Source: Marinobacter sp. SS13-12 (GTDB lineage: Bacteria > Pseudomonadota > Gammaproteobacteria > Pseudomonadales > Oleiphilaceae). Taken from it: a stretch of 64,000 nucleotides of DNA. How positions within the stretch are numbered: the first letter of the stretch is position 1; each line of letters begins with the position of its first letter. The stretch spans positions 2,666,001 through 2,730,000 of the forward strand of contig NZ_JASSUA010000001.1 in assembly GCF_030227115.1 (NCBI RefSeq). The letters run 5' to 3'. Shown here in pieces: positions 16,984-27,520 of the stretch. Below the pieces are notes generated by a model that was not told the DNA's origin, did no database searches, and saw nothing but the letters and a program-made list of their open reading frames with translations. Both the position numbers and the translations under genes were made by a program.

Positions 16984-18057
16984 ATGTCCCGAACTATCCT
17001 GCTGCTCCCGGGCGACGGCATTGGCCCGGAAATTGTTGCGGAAGCGGAAAAGATCCTGCACAAGGTCAACGAAACGTTTAGCCTGGATCTGCACTTCGAG
17101 ACCGCTCTCGTTGGCGGTGCGGCAATCGATGAAACCGATACACCGCTCCCGGACGAAACCCTGGACAAGGCCCGCAAGGCAGACGCCATTTTGCTGGGTG
17201 CTGTTGGCGGCCCGCAGTGGGACAACCGCCCCATGGCCAGTCGCCCGGAAAAAGGGTTGCTGGGCCTGCGCTCCAATCTCGAGCTGTTTGCCAACTTGCG
17301 CCCCGCGATTCTGTATCCGCAGCTCGCCTCCGCGTCTTCGCTGAAACCGGAAGTGGTTTCCGGCCTGGACATCATGATCGTCCGTGAGCTGACCGGTGGC
17401 ATCTACTTTGGCCAGCCACGGGGTGTTCGTGAACTGGAAAGTGGCGAGCGTCAGGGTTACAACACATACGCTTACACCGAATCGGAAATTCGTCGTATAG
17501 GCCGGGTAGCCTTTGAGGCCGCCCAGCAGCGGGGCAAGAAACTCTGTTCAGTGGACAAGGCGAATGTTCTGGAAGTCACTGTTCTGTGGCGGGAAATCAT
17601 GGAAGATCTGCGTCGGGAATACCCGGATGTGGAGCTTTCCCATATGTACGTGGACAATGCCGCCATGCAGCTCGTCCGCGCGCCCAAACAGTTCGATGTG
17701 ATTGTGACTGGCAACATGTTTGGTGATATTCTTTCGGACGAAGCGGCAATGCTGACAGGCTCCATCGGTATGCTGCCGTCTGCTTCCCTGAACTCCGAGA
17801 AGCAGGGTATGTATGAGCCCTGTCACGGTTCCGCGCCCGATATCGCGGGCAAGGGCATTGCCAATCCGCTGGCCACTATTCTCAGTGTCGCCATGATGTT
17901 GCGGTACAGTCTCGGTGAGGATAAAGCAGCCGGGGCAATTGAGGCGGCGGTCAGCAAGGTGCTGGATCAGGGCCTGAGAACGGCGGATATCATGTCTGCC
18001 GAAGGCCGGAAAGTGTCCACCTGTGAGATGGGTGATGCGGTTCTGGCGGCGCTCTGA
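16984..18057 (+). CDS. leuB: 3-isopropylmalate dehydrogenase
   Basis: This 357-residue NAD-dependent enzyme oxidatively decarboxylates 3-isopropylmalate. It begins [15 protein letters not shown] and contains the substrate and metal-binding run [16 protein letters not shown] and the NAD-site region [15 protein letters not shown]. The ATG at 16984 has AAAGGAAAC upstream; the frame continues upstream only through the REP-like repeat. A weak hairpin (CGACAAC/GTTGTCG, 18082-18103) follows the gene, then asd. Confidence 0.96.
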   Translation: MSRTILLLPGDGIGPEIVAEAEKILHKVNETFSLDLHFETALVGGAAIDETDTPLPDETLDKARKADAILLGAVGGPQWDNRPMASRPEKGLLGLRSNLELFANLRPAILYPQLASASSLKPEVVSGLDIMIVRELTGGIYFGQPRGVRELESGERQGYNTYAYTESEIRRIGRVAFEAAQQRGKKLCSVDKANVLEVTVLWREIMEDLRREYPDVELSHMYVDNAAMQLVRAPKQFDVIVTGNMFGDILSDEAAMLTGSIGMLPSASLNSEKQGMYEPCHGSAPDIAGKGIANPLATILSVAMMLRYSLGEDKAAGAIEAAVSKVLDQGLRTADIMSAEGRKVSTCEMGDAVLAAL

Positions 18058-18176
18058 GGCCGGTAATGTTTTGAGACCCGACGACAACGCGATGCTGTTG
18101 TCGCGGGATCATCCATCCTGTCCCTGCCAGCGATAAAGGCAGAGGGCGGGCATAAAACGAGGTTCAAAGGTCGCAC

Positions 18177-19292
18177 ATGAAGCGAGTTGGACTTATTGGC
18201 TGGCGCGGTATGGTGGGCTCTGTCCTCATGCAGCGCATGCGTGAAGAAAACGATTTTTCGGATATCGAACCGATCTTCTTTACTACGTCCCAGGCCGGCA
18301 AACCGGCTCCGGACGTAGGGAAAGAGGGGGTGCCTGCATTGCAGGATGCCTTCGATATCGACACCCTGAAAACCCTGGACGTGGTGGTGACCTGTCAGGG
18401 TGGCGATTACACCGGTGCGGTGTACCAGAAACTCCGGGATGCCGGATGGCAGGGCTACTGGATTGATGCGGCCTCCACGCTGCGGATGGTTGATCACTCC
18501 GTCATTGTGCTCGATCCGGTCAATCGCAATGTGATTGACGACGCACTGGCCAAGGGCGTGAAAGACTACGTCGGTGGCAACTGCACCGTCAGCCTGATGA
18601 TGCTGGCCCTTGGTGGCTTGCTGGAGCAGGACCTCATCGAGTGGGTGTCGCCCATGACATACCAGGCTGCTTCAGGCTCAGGCGCGCAGAACATGCGTGA
18701 GCTGCTGAACCAGATGGGTGAGCTCAAGGAGGCCGTGGGCAGCGAGTTGGCAGATCCTTCATCCGCCATTCTCGAGATTGACCGCAAGGTCACCGACACC
18801 ATGCGCTCTGACGGTTTCCCCACTGAGCACTTTGAAGTACCACTGGCAGGCAGCCTGATTCCGTTTATCGACAAGCAGCTTGATAACGGCATGAGCAAGG
18901 AAGAATGGAAAGCTGGCGTTGAGACCAACAAGATTCTTGGTCGCAGCGATAATCCTATTCCCATCGATGGCATCTGTGTCCGTATCGGTGCCATGCGCTC
19001 CCATAGTCAGGCGCTGACTATCAAGTTGAAGAAGGATCTGCCGATATCCGAAATAGAGTCGATTCTGGCGAAAGCCAACGACTGGGTAAAGGTGGTTCCC
19101 AACGAGCGTGATGCCACCATCCGGGAACTCACGCCTGCGAAGGTAACCGGAACCCTGAGCGTTCCGATCGGTCGCATCCGCAAACTTGCCATGGGGCCGG
19201 AGTATATCTCTGCGTTCACGGTAGGTGACCAGTTGCTGTGGGGTGCGGCTGAACCGCTGCGCCGGATGCTCCGCATCCTTCAGGAGAAGTAG
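18177..19292 (+). CDS. asd: Aspartate-semialdehyde dehydrogenase
   Basis: This 371-residue enzyme reduces aspartyl phosphate to aspartate semialdehyde, the branch point to lysine, threonine and methionine. The N-terminal NADP motif is [11 protein letters not shown] and the catalytic Cys136 sits in GGNCTVSLM. The length and the Gly-Trp-Arg-Gly-Met motif fit the gram-negative proteobacterial type. A strong hairpin follows at 19349-19382. The order leuB-asd-fimV is conserved in Pseudomonas-like genomes. Confidence 0.96.
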   Translation: MKRVGLIGWRGMVGSVLMQRMREENDFSDIEPIFFTTSQAGKPAPDVGKEGVPALQDAFDIDTLKTLDVVVTCQGGDYTGAVYQKLRDAGWQGYWIDAASTLRMVDHSVIVLDPVNRNVIDDALAKGVKDYVGGNCTVSLMMLALGGLLEQDLIEWVSPMTYQAASGSGAQNMRELLNQMGELKEAVGSELADPSSAILEIDRKVTDTMRSDGFPTEHFEVPLAGSLIPFIDKQLDNGMSKEEWKAGVETNKILGRSDNPIPIDGICVRIGAMRSHSQALTIKLKKDLPISEIESILAKANDWVKVVPNERDATIRELTPAKVTGTLSVPIGRIRKLAMGPEYISAFTVGDQLLWGAAEPLRRMLRILQEK

Positions 19293-19348
19293 CGCGGTCC
19301 CGCAGCGGGCAAGATTATGCCAACTGTGTCCGGTTTCAGGGAACCGGT

Positions 19349-19382
19349 CAGGGGCGGAGGCTGAAATACGCCTCCGCCCCTG
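19349..19382 (+). terminator. Probable terminator of asd
   Basis: CAGGGGCGGAGG pairs perfectly with CCTCCGCCCCTG over 12 bp around a 10-nt loop. Only a modest T-rich stretch (TTATTTTC) follows. Confidence 0.75.
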
Positions 19383-19469
19383 TTATTTTCGGAAGCGTTT
19401 TGTAAATGTTCCGGCCCGTATAGGCTCGGAAGGGCAGGTTTTTGGCTGTTGGAGTTACCGGATCATCGT

Positions 19470-19490
19470 TTGGTAACAATATGTTACCAA
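19470..19490. promoter_or_regulatory. Palindrome in the fimV upstream region, possible operator
   Basis: TTGGTAAC-AATAT-GTTACCAA is a perfect interrupted palindrome with 8-bp arms, about 195 bp before fimV in an AT-rich 300-bp region without genes. Such symmetry suits a dimeric regulator. No regulator can be named. Confidence 0.45.
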
Positions 19491-19530
19491 GTATTTGTGA
19501 AAAAATGGTACAAGGTCTGCAGCTGCATGA

Positions 19531-19552
19531 TTGATAAAAGAGGTATTATCAA
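19531..19552. promoter_or_regulatory. Second palindrome in the fimV upstream region
   Basis: TTGATAA and TTATCAA are 7-bp arms separated by AAGAGGTA, about 130 bp before fimV. Together with the palindrome at 19470-19490 it suggests a regulated promoter. The rest of 19383-19683 shows no open frame and no other clear element. Confidence 0.4.
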
Positions 19553-19683
19553 CAATACTTGCGCAACTGAATATTAAAAACATTACATAATAACGATAGT
19601 AATCAAGACGGAAGTCATCCAACCTCGTCCGATATCTGTTCCCAGGAACAGTAACGAATAACGGAGACTGGTAAGGAAAAAGC

Positions 19684-22600
19684 ATGAAGGTACGCAAGCT
19701 TGCGGTTGCTCTGGCTCTGGCGGGAGGGCTCGGTTCCGGCGTCGCACAGGCCCTGGGTCTGGGAGAGATTGAATTACAGTCCTATCTGAATGAGCCTCTG
19801 GACGCAGAGATCAATCTGCGTAAAAGCGAGGGAGTGGACCCCGGTGATGTGTTTGTAAACATCGCTCCCGAGTCAGCCTATGACAGGGTTGGTATCGACC
19901 GGAACTATTTCCTTACCAAACTCGATTTCCGGGTGACAACGGCCAGAGATGGCAGCCTGGTGGTCAACGTATCGTCCAGGGAGCCCTTGCGGGAGCCCTA
20001 CCTCAACTTCCTGCTGGAAGTGACCTGGCCAAACGGCCGGCTGATGCGTGAATACGCCGTGTTGGTGGATCCTCCGGTTTACGCCGAGGAGTCAGGGGTA
20101 CAGGAGCAGATTTCCGCACCTGCCACTCGACAGGCATCGCAGCCGTCACAACGACAGGCCCAGCCACGGGCCCAGGCGAGGTCGCAGGAACCACAACGCT
20201 CTACTTCACAGCGTTCTCGTACCTTTGGCCCCACTGGTCCGTCGGATACCCTGTGGAACATCGCGGTCAGCGTTCGCCCGGACAGCAGCCTTTCCACACA
20301 GCAGGTAATGCTGGCGTTGCAGGATCTTAATCCGGATGCCTTCATCGGTGGCAATATCAACCGCCTCAAGCGCGGTGAAGTTCTGCGTGTGCCTTCCATC
20401 GAAGATATCCGCAGCCGTTCCCGTGACGAGGCCACCAGGCAGGTCGCATTGCAGAACGAGGCATTCTCCAGCCCCGAGCGTACGGTAGACGCTACTGATA
20501 CCCAGGTAGCGTCCGGGCAGGATACCCAGGGGGCAACTGGCGGTGATGAACTGAGATTGCTTGCCAGTGATGACAGCGGTTCTCGCGATGCAGACGAAGG
20601 TGGTTCAGCAGGTGGGGATGGCAATACTGCAGGTGGTGTTGATGCTGGCTCCGCCGTTGCGATGGAAGAGCTTGAAAGTGCCCGCCGCGAGAACGATGAA
20701 CTCACTGGACGTGTCGATGACCTGCAGGAGCAGGTAGAGACGCTCCAGCGGTTGCTTGAACTCAAGAACACCCAGCTTGCGGAGATTCAACAGGCGGACG
20801 CTGAGGGAAGCGAAGAGCAACCCGTCGATGCGCCGGATGACGAAACCCTTGCCGATCAGGTAGCGGAAGACGGCGTTGAAGCCGAAGGTGATTCCGAAGC
20901 GGATCTCGCGGAAGCGGAACCTGATCAGGCCGATACCGCTGAAACCGATGCCGTTGACGCTGATGAAATGGCTGATGACCAGGTAGCTGCTGCTGATGAC
21001 GACGAGGCAGAGCCGTCGGCAATGGGTGAAGAGCCTTCAGCATCGGACGGCGAGCCTTCAGCAATGGATGAAGACAGTGGCATGGAGGATGAAGACCTTG
21101 CCGCAACCGGGTCCGATGATGCTACCGCAGATGACGAACGCGACGAAGAGGCTGCAGTTGCAGCACCGTCATCACAGCAGCCAGGCCAGCAGCCCACTAC
21201 GCCGCCGGCGCAGCCTGACCAGGGCTTCCCGGGCAATATCATCAGCGCCATTACCAACAATACCCTTTACCAGGTTGCGTTGGGCGGTGGTCTGATTCTT
21301 CTGCTGCTGCTGTTACTGCTTCTGGCCCGTCGCAATGCCAATCGCGAAAAAGAGTTCTACGATCAGCTAAACGGCGATGCCGACAGTGACACTGACACCT
21401 TCGACCTGACACTGGACGACGAGGAAGGCGCGGAGAGTCCGGAAGGCGATCCATTGGCAGAAGCGGACACCTACATTGCCTATGGCAGAATGGACCAGGC
21501 TGCCCAGTCCCTTGAAACCGCCATTTCGCGCGAGCCAAGCCGCACAGATCTCCGGCTGAAGCTTTTGGGGGTCTATGCCGATACACAGGACCGGGCATCG
21601 TTCGAGAAGCAGCTCGGCGAAGTTGAGGCACTGGATGACGATGAGGCTATTGCCGAAGCCCATGATATGCGGTCGCGCCTTGAAGAAGCCGAGTCAATGC
21701 CGAGCATTGATGACCTTGAGTCACAGCTGAGGTCCGATTCGTACGGTACTGAGGCCTCCGTGGACAAGGCGGATGACACCGCTGAGGACGGCCTTTCTGA
21801 TGAATTCGCTTCTGATCGCTACGAATCCCGTCCAGGCGAAGAGGAAGAAGATGAGTTTGGCAGTCTGGAAACGGACTTTTCCGAACTGGATCTTGATGAG
21901 CAGGAAGAAGCGCGCACTGACAGGGAATCCGGTCCGGATGACATGATTGAATACGACCTCTCCGGTGTGGAGTCTTCCACAGATGAAAAGGATGAACTGA
22001 CGGAGCAGGGCGCCAGCGAGTCCGAGGCTGATGACCTGGCTGACAACTCTTTCGATTTCACCCTGGAGGATGAGTCCACCGACGAGGCGGCGAAGGCAGA
22101 CGATGAAGAAGATCTGAGCTTTGAGCTCGATGACGTTGATGCTGATGCCGACGAATTCGCCTCACTGGAGCTCGATGAAGAAGAGCTGGAACCCTCCGGG
22201 TCTGAGCCTGAGCCTGAGACTGCGGAAGCTGAGGAAAGCAAGCCAGAAGAGGATGACTTGCAGGAAGGCGATCTCGATTCGCTGGACGAGTCATTCCTTG
22301 ATGAGCTGGATGCAGAACTGGACAAGGTTGCCGGAGATGAGGGTGCATCTGGCGACAGCGATGAAAATGAGCTGGATGATCTGGAGCTCGATGTTTCTGA
22401 CGAGGACCTTGCTTTGATGGAAGAGTTCGCAGACTCCGGCGATAGTGCAGGTACAGATGGTACTGACGTGGAAAACGACGCTGCACCACTCGACGAGGAA
22501 CTGGGGCTTGAAGACGCGCTGAGCGGCGAAGAGCCCGCAGACCCGGAAGAGACTGTTGCCGGTGCCGAAGCTGTTGAAGAAGAGCTGCCGGAACTTGGCG

Positions 22601-22878
22601 CAGATGCAGAAAGTGACGAGGCGAACGAAGAGCCTCCCGTTGCCTCTACGGCGACTGCGTCAAAATCAGCTGACATCGATGAGTCCGATCTGGGCGACGA
22701 CGATGACTTTGACTTCCTGTCGGGCACCGATGAGGCGTCAACCAAGCTGGATCTGGCCAGGGCCTATGTTGAGATGGGCGATGTGGACGGAGCCCGGGAT
22801 ATCCTGGAGGAAGTTGCTCTGGAGGGAAATGAGGAGCAGAAAGCGGAAGCGCAGGATCTCCTTAAAAATCTGTCCTGA
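19684..22878 (+). CDS. fimV: FimV-type pilus assembly and polarity hub protein
   Basis: This 1064-residue inner-membrane protein is needed for type IV pilus function and for polar organisation. It has a signal peptide (residues 1-23, ending AQA), the FimV N-terminal domain starting LGLGEIEL, and a LysM wall-binding domain near residues 185-240 with SDTLWNIA. A coiled coil lies near 327-370 and one membrane helix near 529-550 (a run of Leu). A very acidic cytoplasmic part follows, closing with the conserved FimV C-terminal TPR at about 1019-1062. The family binds FimL, which is also in this window (54968-56674). The long AT-rich leader suggests its own promoter. Confidence 0.95.
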   Translation: MKVRKLAVALALAGGLGSGVAQALGLGEIELQSYLNEPLDAEINLRKSEGVDPGDVFVNIAPESAYDRVGIDRNYFLTKLDFRVTTARDGSLVVNVSSREPLREPYLNFLLEVTWPNGRLMREYAVLVDPPVYAEESGVQEQISAPATRQASQPSQRQAQPRAQARSQEPQRSTSQRSRTFGPTGPSDTLWNIAVSVRPDSSLSTQQVMLALQDLNPDAFIGGNINRLKRGEVLRVPSIEDIRSRSRDEATRQVALQNEAFSSPERTVDATDTQVASGQDTQGATGGDELRLLASDDSGSRDADEGGSAGGDGNTAGGVDAGSAVAMEELESARRENDELTGRVDDLQEQVETLQRLLELKNTQLAEIQQADAEGSEEQPVDAPDDETLADQVAEDGVEAEGDSEADLAEAEPDQADTAETDAVDADEMADDQVAAADDDEAEPSAMGEEPSASDGEPSAMDEDSGMEDEDLAATGSDDATADDERDEEAAVAAPSSQQPGQQPTTPPAQPDQGFPGNIISAITNNTLYQVALGGGLILLLLLLLLLARRNANREKEFYDQLNGDADSDTDTFDLTLDDEEGAESPEGDPLAEADTYIAYGRMDQAAQSLETAISREPSRTDLRLKLLGVYADTQDRASFEKQLGEVEALDDDEAIAEAHDMRSRLEEAESMPSIDDLESQLRSDSYGTEASVDKADDTAEDGLSDEFASDRYESRPGEEEEDEFGSLETDFSELDLDEQEEARTDRESGPDDMIEYDLSGVESSTDEKDELTEQGASESEADDLADNSFDFTLEDESTDEAAKADDEEDLSFELDDVDADADEFASLELDEEELEPSGSEPEPETAEAEESKPEEDDLQEGDLDSLDESFLDELDAELDKVAGDEGASGDSDENELDDLELDVSDEDLALMEEFADSGDSAGTDGTDVENDAAPLDEELGLEDALSGEEPADPEETVAGAEAVEEELPELGADAESDEANEEPPVASTATASKSADIDESDLGDDDDFDFLSGTDEASTKLDLARAYVEMGDVDGARDILEEVALEGNEEQKAEAQDLLKNLS

Positions 22879-22902
22879 TTCGCTATAATCAGGGAAGGAA
22901 GC

Positions 22903-22952
22903 GCAAAACGCCGGCTACCGGGCCAAGCCTGGACCAAATGCCGGCGTTTTGC
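22903..22952 (+). terminator. Hairpin terminator after fimV, or leader hairpin of truA
   Basis: GCAAAACGCCGGC pairs perfectly with GCCGGCGTTTTGC over 13 bp, and the loop can form a smaller stem. The right arm runs into TTTTGCTTTGT. A TATAAT at 22884-22889 lies 13 bp before it, so the hairpin might instead fall in the 5' leader of the truA-trp run. Confidence 0.75.
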
Positions 22953-22984
22953 TTTGTCATCAGCACCGAATTCCGGACGACTCA

Positions 22985-23881
22985 TTGTTTCTTACACCGC
23001 AACCACTGACCACCGATAGCTCCATCGGGGCGGGGCGTGTAGCGCTCGCTTTCGAGTATGACGGCCGGGGATTCCACGGCTGGCAGTATCAGAAGTCCGG
23101 TGTCCGCTCGGTTCAGGGCGAGTTGACACATGCCGTATCAAAAGTGGCGGACCACCCGGTTGAACTGGTCTGCGCGGGCCGCACCGACGCTGGTGTCCAT
23201 GCCAGTTACCAGATTGCCCATTTCGAAACGCCCTCGGTACGTAATCCCCGCTCGTGGGTAATGGGTATCAACACCTCCCTGCCTTCGGATATTGCCGTGC
23301 ACTGGGCCGGCAATGGTGTGGGGGACTTCCATGCCCGTTTCTCGGCAACGTACCGGCGTTACCGGTACGTGATTTATAATCACCCGGTACGGCCGGGCAT
23401 CCTCAGTGGTCAGGTCAGCTGGACCTTCCGGCCACTGGATGCCGGCGTGATGAATCAGGCGGCCCAGTTCCTGAGAGGGGAGCACGATTTCTCGTCATTT
23501 CGTGCCGCCGGTTGCCAGTCCAGATCGCCCATCCGGTTTCTTGAGGCCATCAACGTAACCCGAAAGGGAGAATTCGTCGTAATTGATGTGCAGGCCAATG
23601 CATTTCTACACCACATGGTCCGTAATATCGCCGGCGCACTGATGGCCGTTGGTAGCGGGCAGCAGCAGCCGGAATGGATTCGTGAGATACTTGAGAGCAG
23701 GGACAGGACCGTTGCGGGCGTGACTGCGCCACCCCATGGATTGTACCTGGTGGATGTGGGGTACCCAGCCGGATTCCCGATTCCCGCGGCACAATGTGGG
23801 CCAGGCTTTGTGGCGCCCTGGTTCAGCGACGCCGACAACAGACCGCGCCCCCCGACTCACATACATCGAAAGCAGCGATAA
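22985..23881 (+). CDS. truA: tRNA pseudouridine synthase A
   Basis: This enzyme makes pseudouridine at tRNA positions 38-40. The catalytic Asp68 sits in [11 protein letters not shown], preceded by [12 protein letters not shown]. There is no ATG near the N-terminus; TTG at 22985 gives 298 residues and a sensible start, with GGACGA upstream, while TTG at 22949 would lie inside the terminator hairpin. The C-terminal 30 residues are Pro/Arg-rich. trpF begins 7 bp after the stop, so the two are co-transcribed. Confidence 0.92.
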   Translation: MFLTPQPLTTDSSIGAGRVALAFEYDGRGFHGWQYQKSGVRSVQGELTHAVSKVADHPVELVCAGRTDAGVHASYQIAHFETPSVRNPRSWVMGINTSLPSDIAVHWAGNGVGDFHARFSATYRRYRYVIYNHPVRPGILSGQVSWTFRPLDAGVMNQAAQFLRGEHDFSSFRAAGCQSRSPIRFLEAINVTRKGEFVVIDVQANAFLHHMVRNIAGALMAVGSGQQQPEWIREILESRDRTVAGVTAPPHGLYLVDVGYPAGFPIPAAQCGPGFVAPWFSDADNRPRPPTHIHRKQR

Positions 23882-23888
23882 CAGCCCT

Positions 23889-24518
23889 ATGAAAACCCGA
23901 GTCAAAATCTGCGGGATTACCCGGAAACAGGACGTTGTAAATGCGACAAGGGCCGGTGCGGACGCTCTGGGGTTTGTGTTCTACGAGTCCAGCCCCAGAT
24001 ACGTGGCGCCAACCGCTGCCAAAGCGCTTGTCCGTGCGTTGCCGCCGTTTGTATCGGCAACAGGGCTGTTCGTTAATCCGGACGCGGAGTTTGTGAGGGA
24101 AGTTCTGTCACAGGTGCCTCTGGACATGCTGCAGTTTCATGGCGACGAATCCCCGGAGTTCTGCAACAGTTTCGGTGTGCGCTGGATCAAGGCGGTACGG
24201 GTACGGCAAAGCTCGGACATTGAAAATGCCTACCGGGATTACGGCAATGCCAGCGGGTTGCTGGTTGACGCCTGGGACCCGGATAAATACGGCGGAACAG
24301 GGCAGGCCTTCAACTGGTCACTGATTCCGGAGGCCCGCCCGTTGCCGCTGATATTGGCCGGCGGCCTGGCTTCTGATAACGTATTCCGCGCTGTCGCGGA
24401 GGTTCGGCCCTGGGCGGTTGATGTCAGTGGTGGTGTAGAGAGCAGCAAAGGCATCAAAGACGTTCAAAAAATCACTGATTTTATAAACGAGGTTCACCGT
24501 GTCGATGAAACTGACTGA
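23889..24518 (+). CDS. trpF: Phosphoribosylanthranilate isomerase
   Basis: This 209-residue TIM-barrel enzyme performs the Amadori rearrangement in tryptophan synthesis. It begins [11 protein letters not shown], with the catalytic Cys8, and contains [15 protein letters not shown] for the catalytic Asp, and the phosphate-binding LAGGL and DVSGGVE. Its end overlaps trpB by 20 bp. Together with trpB and trpA it forms trpFBA; trpC, trpD and trpE are not in the window. Confidence 0.96.
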   Translation: MKTRVKICGITRKQDVVNATRAGADALGFVFYESSPRYVAPTAAKALVRALPPFVSATGLFVNPDAEFVREVLSQVPLDMLQFHGDESPEFCNSFGVRWIKAVRVRQSSDIENAYRDYGNASGLLVDAWDPDKYGGTGQAFNWSLIPEARPLPLILAGGLASDNVFRAVAEVRPWAVDVSGGVESSKGIKDVQKITDFINEVHRVDETD

Positions 24519-25719
24519 AGAAATGCTCAAGGCGCTTCCGGATGCACGGGGCCATTTCGGTGCCTACGGCGGTAGATTTGTGTCCGAAACGCTGTTTGAT
24601 TCGCTGCTGACCCTTGAGCGCGAGTATAAGAGGCTCAAGGACGATCCGGAGTTTCAGGCCGAATTCGACAGGGACCTGGCGCACTATGTGGGCCGTCCCA
24701 GCCCGCTGTACTTTGCCGAGCGGCTGACCCGGGAAACCGGTGGCGCCCAGATCTGGCTCAAGCGCGAAGACCTCAATCATACCGGCGCCCATAAGGTAAA
24801 CAACACCATAGGCCAGGCACTTCTGGCCCGCTTCCTGGGCAAGAAGCGTGTCATCGCCGAAACCGGTGCTGGCCAACACGGTGTGGCTACCGCTACCGTC
24901 TGTGCCCGTCTGGGGCTTGAATGCCACGTGTTCATGGGTGAAGAAGACATCCGGCGGCAGTCTCCGAACGTTTACCGGATGAAGCTGTTGGGCGCCGAGG
25001 TCCATTCGGTTACCAGTGGCACCCGCACCCTGAAAGACGCCATGAACGACGCAATGCGGGACTGGGTCGCGAACGTTGACGATACCTTCTACATTATCGG
25101 CACCGTGGCCGGGCCCCATCCTTATCCTCTGCTGGTCCGTGACTTCCAGTCGGTAATTGGTCGCGAAACCCGCCAGCAGTCTCTGGACCGGACCGGCAAG
25201 CTGCCAGACGCTCTGGTCGCCTGTGTCGGCGGCGGATCCAACGCGATTGGTATGTTCTATCCGTTCCTGACCGACGAAAGTGTGGAGCTGTATGGTGTGG
25301 AGGCAGGAGGTCTTGGTATCGACACCGGCCAGCACGCTGCACCGCTCACTGCCGGTCGTCCGGGCGTGCTGCACGGCAACCGAACTTACCTGATGGAAGA
25401 TGAGAACGGCCAGATTGCCGGAACACACTCGGTCAGCGCCGGTCTGGATTACCCGGGTGTGGGGCCGGAGCATAGCTGGCTCAAGGATATTGGTCGTGCA
25501 CACTATGTGTCGGTGACCGACGACGAGGCTCTGGACGGCTTCCGCAAGCTGACCCGCGTTGAGGGCATCATGCCGGCGCTGGAAACGGCCCATGCCGTTG
25601 CGTACGCGATCAAGCTTGCCGCCTCCATGGATAAAGACAAGATGGTGGTGATTAATATTTCCGGGCGCGGCGACAAGGATATGCAGACCATCGCCGAGAT
25701 AGATGGTATCGAGGTTTAA
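24499..25719 (+). CDS. trpB: Tryptophan synthase beta chain
   Basis: This 406-residue PLP enzyme joins indole and serine. Lys99 in GAHKVNNT binds [11 protein letters not shown] holds the phosphate and AETGAGQHG is intact. The GTG at 24499 with GAGG 6 nt upstream is preferred over the ATG two codons later. Overlap with trpF and the close trpA point to one operon. In Pseudomonas aeruginosa trpBA are separate from trpF, so this arrangement is of the other gammaproteobacterial type. Confidence 0.97.
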   Translation: MSMKLTEEMLKALPDARGHFGAYGGRFVSETLFDSLLTLEREYKRLKDDPEFQAEFDRDLAHYVGRPSPLYFAERLTRETGGAQIWLKREDLNHTGAHKVNNTIGQALLARFLGKKRVIAETGAGQHGVATATVCARLGLECHVFMGEEDIRRQSPNVYRMKLLGAEVHSVTSGTRTLKDAMNDAMRDWVANVDDTFYIIGTVAGPHPYPLLVRDFQSVIGRETRQQSLDRTGKLPDALVACVGGGSNAIGMFYPFLTDESVELYGVEAGGLGIDTGQHAAPLTAGRPGVLHGNRTYLMEDENGQIAGTHSVSAGLDYPGVGPEHSWLKDIGRAHYVSVTDDEALDGFRKLTRVEGIMPALETAHAVAYAIKLAASMDKDKMVVINISGRGDKDMQTIAEIDGIEV

Positions 25720-25739
25720 GCTACAGCAAAGGAGCTGGC

Positions 25740-26552
25740 ATGAGTCGAATCGAAGGGGTTCTGAAATCCCTGAAAGGGCAGGGTCGCAAGGCGCTGATTC
25801 CCTACATTACCGCCGGTGATCCACACCCGGATCAGACCGTTGATCTGATGCACACGCTGGTGGACGCGGGCGCGGATATTATCGAGCTGGGCGTGCCCTT
25901 CTCGGACCCCATGGCAGATGGCCCGGTGATCCAGCGGGCCTGTGAGCGGGCGCTCAAACACGGCACTTCCCTGCGCCAGGTGTTGGCGATGGTGAAAACG
26001 TTCCGTGAGAAAGACGATGCGACCCCCGTTGTGTTGATGGGCTATCTCAATCCCATGGAAGCCATGGGGCAGGAAAAATTTGCTGATGCCGCCGTTGATG
26101 CCGGTGTGGACGGCATCCTCACGGTGGACCTGCCGCCGGAAGAAGCGGACGAGGTGGCGCCGTTGTTCACTGCCCGCAACCTGGATGCGATATTTCTGCT
26201 GGCGCCGACCACCACCGATGACCGGATTCGTGCAATCAGTGAGCACAGTTCCGGCTATGTGTACTATGTTTCATTTAAGGGCGTAACCGGAGCTGGCAAA
26301 ATTGATGTGGATGAAGTGGCCGCCAAGGTCGCTCACATTCACGAACTGACCGCTCTTCCGGTTGCTGTCGGCTTTGGTATTCGTGACGCAGCTACTGCCT
26401 CCGCTGTCGGACGGGTATCCGATGGTGTAATTGTCGGCAGTGTGCTGGTGGATACAATAGCCCGGAATCAGGCAGATCCTGATCAGCTCAAGCGGGCGTT
26501 GACAGATCTGCTTCACCCGATGCGCGAAGCACTGGACAGCCTGGCCTCCTGA
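25740..26552 (+). CDS. trpA: Tryptophan synthase alpha chain
   Basis: This 270-residue TIM-barrel subunit cleaves indole-3-glycerol phosphate. The catalytic Glu49 and Asp60 are in [16 protein letters not shown], at the classical positions. AAAGGAG precedes the start. It forms the alpha2-beta2 complex with TrpB. accD follows 41 bp later. Confidence 0.97.
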   Translation: MSRIEGVLKSLKGQGRKALIPYITAGDPHPDQTVDLMHTLVDAGADIIELGVPFSDPMADGPVIQRACERALKHGTSLRQVLAMVKTFREKDDATPVVLMGYLNPMEAMGQEKFADAAVDAGVDGILTVDLPPEEADEVAPLFTARNLDAIFLLAPTTTDDRIRAISEHSSGYVYYVSFKGVTGAGKIDVDEVAAKVAHIHELTALPVAVGFGIRDAATASAVGRVSDGVIVGSVLVDTIARNQADPDQLKRALTDLLHPMREALDSLAS

Positions 26553-26593
26553 CAGACAGGTATCCGGCAGGCAACAAAGGACAGGATGAGACC

Positions 26594-27520
26594 ATGAGTA
26601 ACTGGCTGGACAAGATCATGCCGAGCAAGATTCGCTCGGAATCCAAGCAACGGACCGGGGTTCCCGAAGGCCTCTGGAAGAAATGCCCGAAATGCGGCGC
26701 CTTTCTCTACAAGCCGGAACTCGACAAGAACCTGGATGTTTGTCCCAAATGTCAGCACCACTTGCGGGTAACGGCCCGTCGGCGCCTGGATATCTTTCTG
26801 GACAAGGAAGGCCGCCAGGAAATTGCGGCTGACCTGGAGCCGTGGGATCGCCTTAAGTTCAAGGACAGCAAACGTTACAAGGACAGGCTGACCCAGAACC
26901 AGAAGGCCACCGGTGAAAAAGACGCACTGGTCGCCATGCGCGGTACCTGCCTGGAGACACCATTGGTTGCGGTGGCCTTCGAGTTCAATTTCATGGGCGG
27001 CTCCATGGGCCAGGTTGTGGGCGAGAAGTTTGTCCAGGCGGCCAACGTATGCCTGGAAGAACGGATTCCCCTGGTGTGTTTCTCGGCCAGTGGTGGCGCG
27101 CGAATGCAGGAGGCCATCCTGTCGCTGATGCAGATGTCCAAGACCGCTGCGGCGCTTGAGCGCATGAAGCAGGAAGGCATTCCCTACATCTCCGTGATGA
27201 CGGACCCGGTGTTTGGTGGTGTTTCCGCCAGCCTGGCCATGCTGGGCGACCTCAACATCGCCGAGCCCTACGCATTGATCGGGTTTGCCGGCCCCCGTGT
27301 TATCGAGCAGACGGTTCGCGAAAAGCTACCCGAGGGCTTCCAGCGCAGTGAATTCCTGCTGGACCATGGCGCGATCGACATGATCCTGCACCGTCACCAT
27401 ATGCGCGAACGCATTGCAGCGCTGCTGGCCAAGTTTGCCGGTATGGACAAGCCTGCCACGGAAGCACCGATCGAGTTTGAAGTATCGGAGCGACCGGAAA
27501 ACGATGTCCCCGCAGAATGA
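26594..27520 (+). CDS. accD: Acetyl-CoA carboxylase carboxyltransferase beta subunit
   Basis: This 308-residue subunit carries out the first committed step of fatty acid synthesis together with AccA. Its zinc ribbon is complete with C31, C34, C50 and C53, and the crotonase-like fold shows ASGGARMQE and [10 protein letters not shown]. The E. coli protein is known to bind its own mRNA through the zinc ribbon. The end overlaps folC by 17 bp, a conserved accD-folC pairing. Confidence 0.97.
   Translation: MSNWLDKIMPSKIRSESKQRTGVPEGLWKKCPKCGAFLYKPELDKNLDVCPKCQHHLRVTARRRLDIFLDKEGRQEIAADLEPWDRLKFKDSKRYKDRLTQNQKATGEKDALVAMRGTCLETPLVAVAFEFNFMGGSMGQVVGEKFVQAANVCLEERIPLVCFSASGGARMQEAILSLMQMSKTAAALERMKQEGIPYISVMTDPVFGGVSASLAMLGDLNIAEPYALIGFAGPRVIEQTVREKLPEGFQRSEFLLDHGAIDMILHRHHMRERIAALLAKFAGMDKPATEAPIEFEVSERPENDVPAE

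Noticed and set aside
21819..22745. 308-codon Ser-rich frame on the minus strand inside fimV
   Set aside because: It is the antisense image of the Asp/Glu-rich fimV region, where GA-rich codons read as Ser on the other strand.
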